From Opitutus sp. GAS368 (GTDB taxonomy: Bacteria > Verrucomicrobiota > Verrucomicrobiia > Opitutales > Opitutaceae): a DNA stretch of 64,000 bases. Shown piece after piece: positions 62,515 through 64,000 of the stretch. The translations under genes were made by a program, and so were the position numbers. Within the stretch, counting starts at the first letter, position 1, and each line of letters opens with the position of its first letter. The notes under the pieces were generated by a model that saw only the letters and a list, made by a program, of their open reading frames with translations, had not been told where the DNA came from and searched no databases. The stretch spans positions 62,001 to 126,000 of the forward strand of contig CAMDOF010000001.1 in the NCBI GenBank assembly GCA_945903465.1, read 5' to 3'.

Positions 62515-63261
62515 ATGCTCGGTTCCGGATTAATTCAAGGCCTCGCCGTCACCGCTAAAAATTTCGTGGGCTCATTCTACGATCCCGCCCGCCTCATCAC
62601 GCTGGAATATCCGGAACAAAAACCCCAGCTGCCGGAGAACTACCGCAACTTCCCCTTTCTCATCACGGAAAACGCCACCGACCCGATGGGCACGTTGCGC
62701 TGCGTCGCTTGCCAGATTTGCGAGAAGGAATGCCCGCCGCAGTGCATCTATATCGAGAAGAGCAAAGATAAAAAACCCGACGCTAACGGGAAATTACAAC
62801 TGTATCCCGCGATCTTCGACATCGACACATCGGTCTGCATGAGTTGCCAGATCTGCGTAGAGGTCTGCCCCTTTGACGCGATTAAAATGGACCAGGTTTT
62901 CGAGATCGCCACCACCGATCGCTTCAGTGCGTTGCTGATGGACCGCGAACAACTCGCCAAGCCCAACAGCTACTATCATAAGATCCACCCCAGCGAAGCC
63001 GCCGAAGTCGACGCACGGCTCACCGCTGAGCGCCAAGCCGCCGAAGAAAAAGCACGCGCCGCCGCCGCCGCGAAAGCCGCCAAAGTCGCTTCGGCCGCCA
63101 GCGCGCTTACCCCACCGGTCGTCACACCCGCACCTCCGCCCGCACCTCCGCCCGCACCTCCGCCCGCACCTCCGCCCGCGCCATCGACCCCAGCCCCGTC
63201 AGCGCAGCACGCGCCGGGCGCCAACCCCACGGGCGCTCCGCTCCCGCCGGGCACACCATGA
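62515..63261 (+). CDS. nuoI: NADH-quinone oxidoreductase subunit I, extended tail
   Basis: This 248-residue subunit has two [4Fe-4S] sites: C63-x2-C66-x2-C69-x3-C73 (CVACQICEKECP) and C108-x2-C111-x2-C114-x3-C118 (CMSCQICVEVCP). The core ends near residue 160. Residues 165-195 are Ala/Glu/Lys-rich and could form a helix or coiled coil, and 200-248 are Pro/Ala-rich with a PPAP tandem repeat. The frame is open back to 62428, but the ATG at 62515 gives the family start. It directly follows nuoD, an unusual position. It overlaps the 38-codon ORF that follows by 4 bases. Confidence 0.93.
   Translation: MLGSGLIQGLAVTAKNFVGSFYDPARLITLEYPEQKPQLPENYRNFPFLITENATDPMGTLRCVACQICEKECPPQCIYIEKSKDKKPDANGKLQLYPAIFDIDTSVCMSCQICVEVCPFDAIKMDQVFEIATTDRFSALLMDREQLAKPNSYYHKIHPSEAAEVDARLTAERQAAEEKARAAAAAKAAKVASAASALTPPVVTPAPPPAPPPAPPPAPPPAPSTPAPSAQHAPGANPTGAPLPPGTP
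63131..63178 (+). repeat. Four 12-bp tandem repeats in nuoI tail
   Basis: The unit CACCTCCGCCCG occurs four times in a row (starts at 63131, 63143, 63155, 63167), encoding repeated Pro-Pro-Ala-Pro. The unit is a multiple of three, so copy-number change would keep the frame. Confidence 0.9.
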
Positions 63262-63374
63262 ATCTCGCGCCTCAAGCGGCCTCGACGCCCGCCGCCACGC
63301 GCCGCTCCGACAACCAAGGCTCGCCCCTGCTCCGCTCGCGCGCTTGGCCCCAGAACCTGCGGCCAGCTCATTAA
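63258..63374 (+). CDS. Small ORF (38 codons) between nuoI and nuoH
   Basis: The ATG overlaps the nuoI stop (ATGA), and the ORF ends with TAA 8 bases before nuoH. The peptide begins MNLAPQAAST and ends NLRPAH; it is basic and has no hydrophobic helix or known motif. It could be a real coupled microprotein, a relay that keeps ribosomes on the message between nuoI and nuoH, or a chance frame. No homologue is known to me. Confidence 0.35.
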   Translation: MNLAPQAASTPAATRRSDNQGSPLLRSRAWPQNLRPAH

Positions 63375-63382
63375 AAAATCCC

Positions 63383-64000
63383 ATGAATGCCGCGCCTCCC
63401 GCCGCCGACGCCTTCCTCGAACGGCTCCCGCTCATCGCGCGCGATATGCTGACCGTCTGGTTTCCTGAACCAGCGCGCTGGTTACTCAACAGCCTGCTCG
63501 CCATCGCCGCGATCATCATCTCCTTCGCCACCCTTTTTTCTCTCCTCACTCTCGCTGAGCGCAAAATCCTCGGTCGCGTCCAAAACCGCCCCGGCCCCAA
63601 TCGCACCGGTCTGCCTTTCCTGCCGTTCACCGCTGGCCGTATCTTCGGGCTCGGCCAACCTTTCGCCGACGGTATCAAAATGCTCACCAAGGAAGACATC
63701 GTGCCGCGGGCGGCTGATCAATTCCTCCACTTCCTCGCGCCCGTCGCCTTGCTCGCCTTGTCCATTCTGACCTTCGCAGTCATTCCTTTCGGGCGTCATC
63801 TTGTGCCCGTCGAGCTCGACGCCGGCGTCCTCTACTTCTTCGCCGCCGGCGCGGCCACCGAACTCGCGATCTTCATGGCCGGATGGGCCAGCCGCAACAA
63901 GTTCGCGCTCCTCGCCGCGATGCGCGCCCTCGCGCAACTCATCAGCTACGAACTTCCCCTGCTGCTTTCCATTGTCCCGGTGATCATGCTCGCCCAGAGC
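63383..64000 (+). CDS. nuoH: NADH-quinone oxidoreductase subunit H (3' end outside window)
   Basis: The frame from the ATG at 63383 is open to the window end (206 codons). It shows the NuoH hallmarks: first membrane helix at about 29-55, LAERKILGRVQNRPGPNRTG (the conserved ERK...GPN loop at the quinone channel), QPFADGIKMLTKEDIVP, further helices, and RALAQLISYELPLLLS with conserved Glu. Complex I subunit H couples quinone reduction to proton pumping. It starts 8 bases after the small ORF. Full NuoH proteins are about 330-400 residues, so roughly half is present. Confidence 0.95.
   Translation, partial: MNAAPPAADAFLERLPLIARDMLTVWFPEPARWLLNSLLAIAAIIISFATLFSLLTLAERKILGRVQNRPGPNRTGLPFLPFTAGRIFGLGQPFADGIKMLTKEDIVPRAADQFLHFLAPVALLALSILTFAVIPFGRHLVPVELDAGVLYFFAAGAATELAIFMAGWASRNKFALLAAMRALAQLISYELPLLLSIVPVIMLAQS

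Noticed and set aside
1-64000. tRNA, rRNA, CRISPR, insertion sequence or prophage
   Set aside because: No cloverleaf with a GTTCRA loop, no spaced identical repeats of CRISPR size, and no transposase, integrase or phage structural motifs were seen by eye.

Overview
The window looks like a chromosomal segment of a Verrucomicrobia bacterium, most likely from the Opitutaceae. This is an inference from gene content: three large TonB-dependent receptors with N-terminal carboxypeptidase-regulatory-like domains, secreted sulfatases and glycan-active enzymes, a DUF1552/DUF1592 pair, large haem c proteins of the PVC type, a Tat-exported Gfo/Idh/MocA oxidoreductase, and a C-terminal repeat domain familiar from Verrucomicrobia. 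The DNA is GC-rich, so most long antisense ORFs are shadows. Clear Shine-Dalgarno sequences are scarce. I saw no tRNA, rRNA, CRISPR array, insertion sequence or phage gene.

Layout. Positions 1-2063 hold two sulfatases (the first cut by the window edge). Positions 2600-13482 form a minus-strand run: TonB receptor, FG-GAP/VCBS repeat protein, DapA/NanA-type lyase, MFS carrier, BNR sialidase-like protein, DUF3748 beta-propeller and alpha/beta-hydrolase. It reads as a locus for import and breakdown of an acidic or acylated glycan. A divergent secreted glycosidase-like protein (13885-16395) and a paralogous TonB receptor (17189-20194) follow. Positions 21033-28405 carry a haem c / copper-monooxygenase-like protein, a rhamnogalacturonan acetylesterase-type SGNH enzyme and a membrane-fused spermidine-synthase-like protein. 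Positions 28416-33873 carry the DUF1552/DUF1592 pair and a dGTPase. Positions 34348-41924 hold a third TonB receptor convergent with a 1414-residue tetra-haem protein.

Positions 42256-52506 are mostly housekeeping: HNH nuclease, quinone-oxidoreductase-like MDR, pseudouridine synthase, a five-gene minus-strand operon (FmdB zinc ribbon, two unknown exported proteins, MurJ, SBF-like transporter), farnesyl/geranyl diphosphate synthase and citramalate synthase. Positions 53218-55910 hold a DoxX-like protein, an exported oxidoreductase and a discoidin-like protein, closed by a strong terminator. Positions 56008-59097 hold an Agl23-type membrane protein, a family 2 glycosyltransferase and ApbE. The window ends in a complex I operon, nuoA-B-C-D-I-H; nuoH runs off the end and is accompanied by a 38-codon ORF between nuoI and nuoH.

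Most interesting points: poly-C (C9) tracts in or next to the 5' regions of all three TonB receptors, one of them inside the coding sequence; a complex I operon without nuoEFG in the usual place and with Pro/Ala-rich tails on NuoC and NuoI; a copper-monooxygenase-like protein with an apparently dead redoxin domain and a haem c motif; and a MurJ operon that carries a likely catalytically dead peptidase-fold protein.
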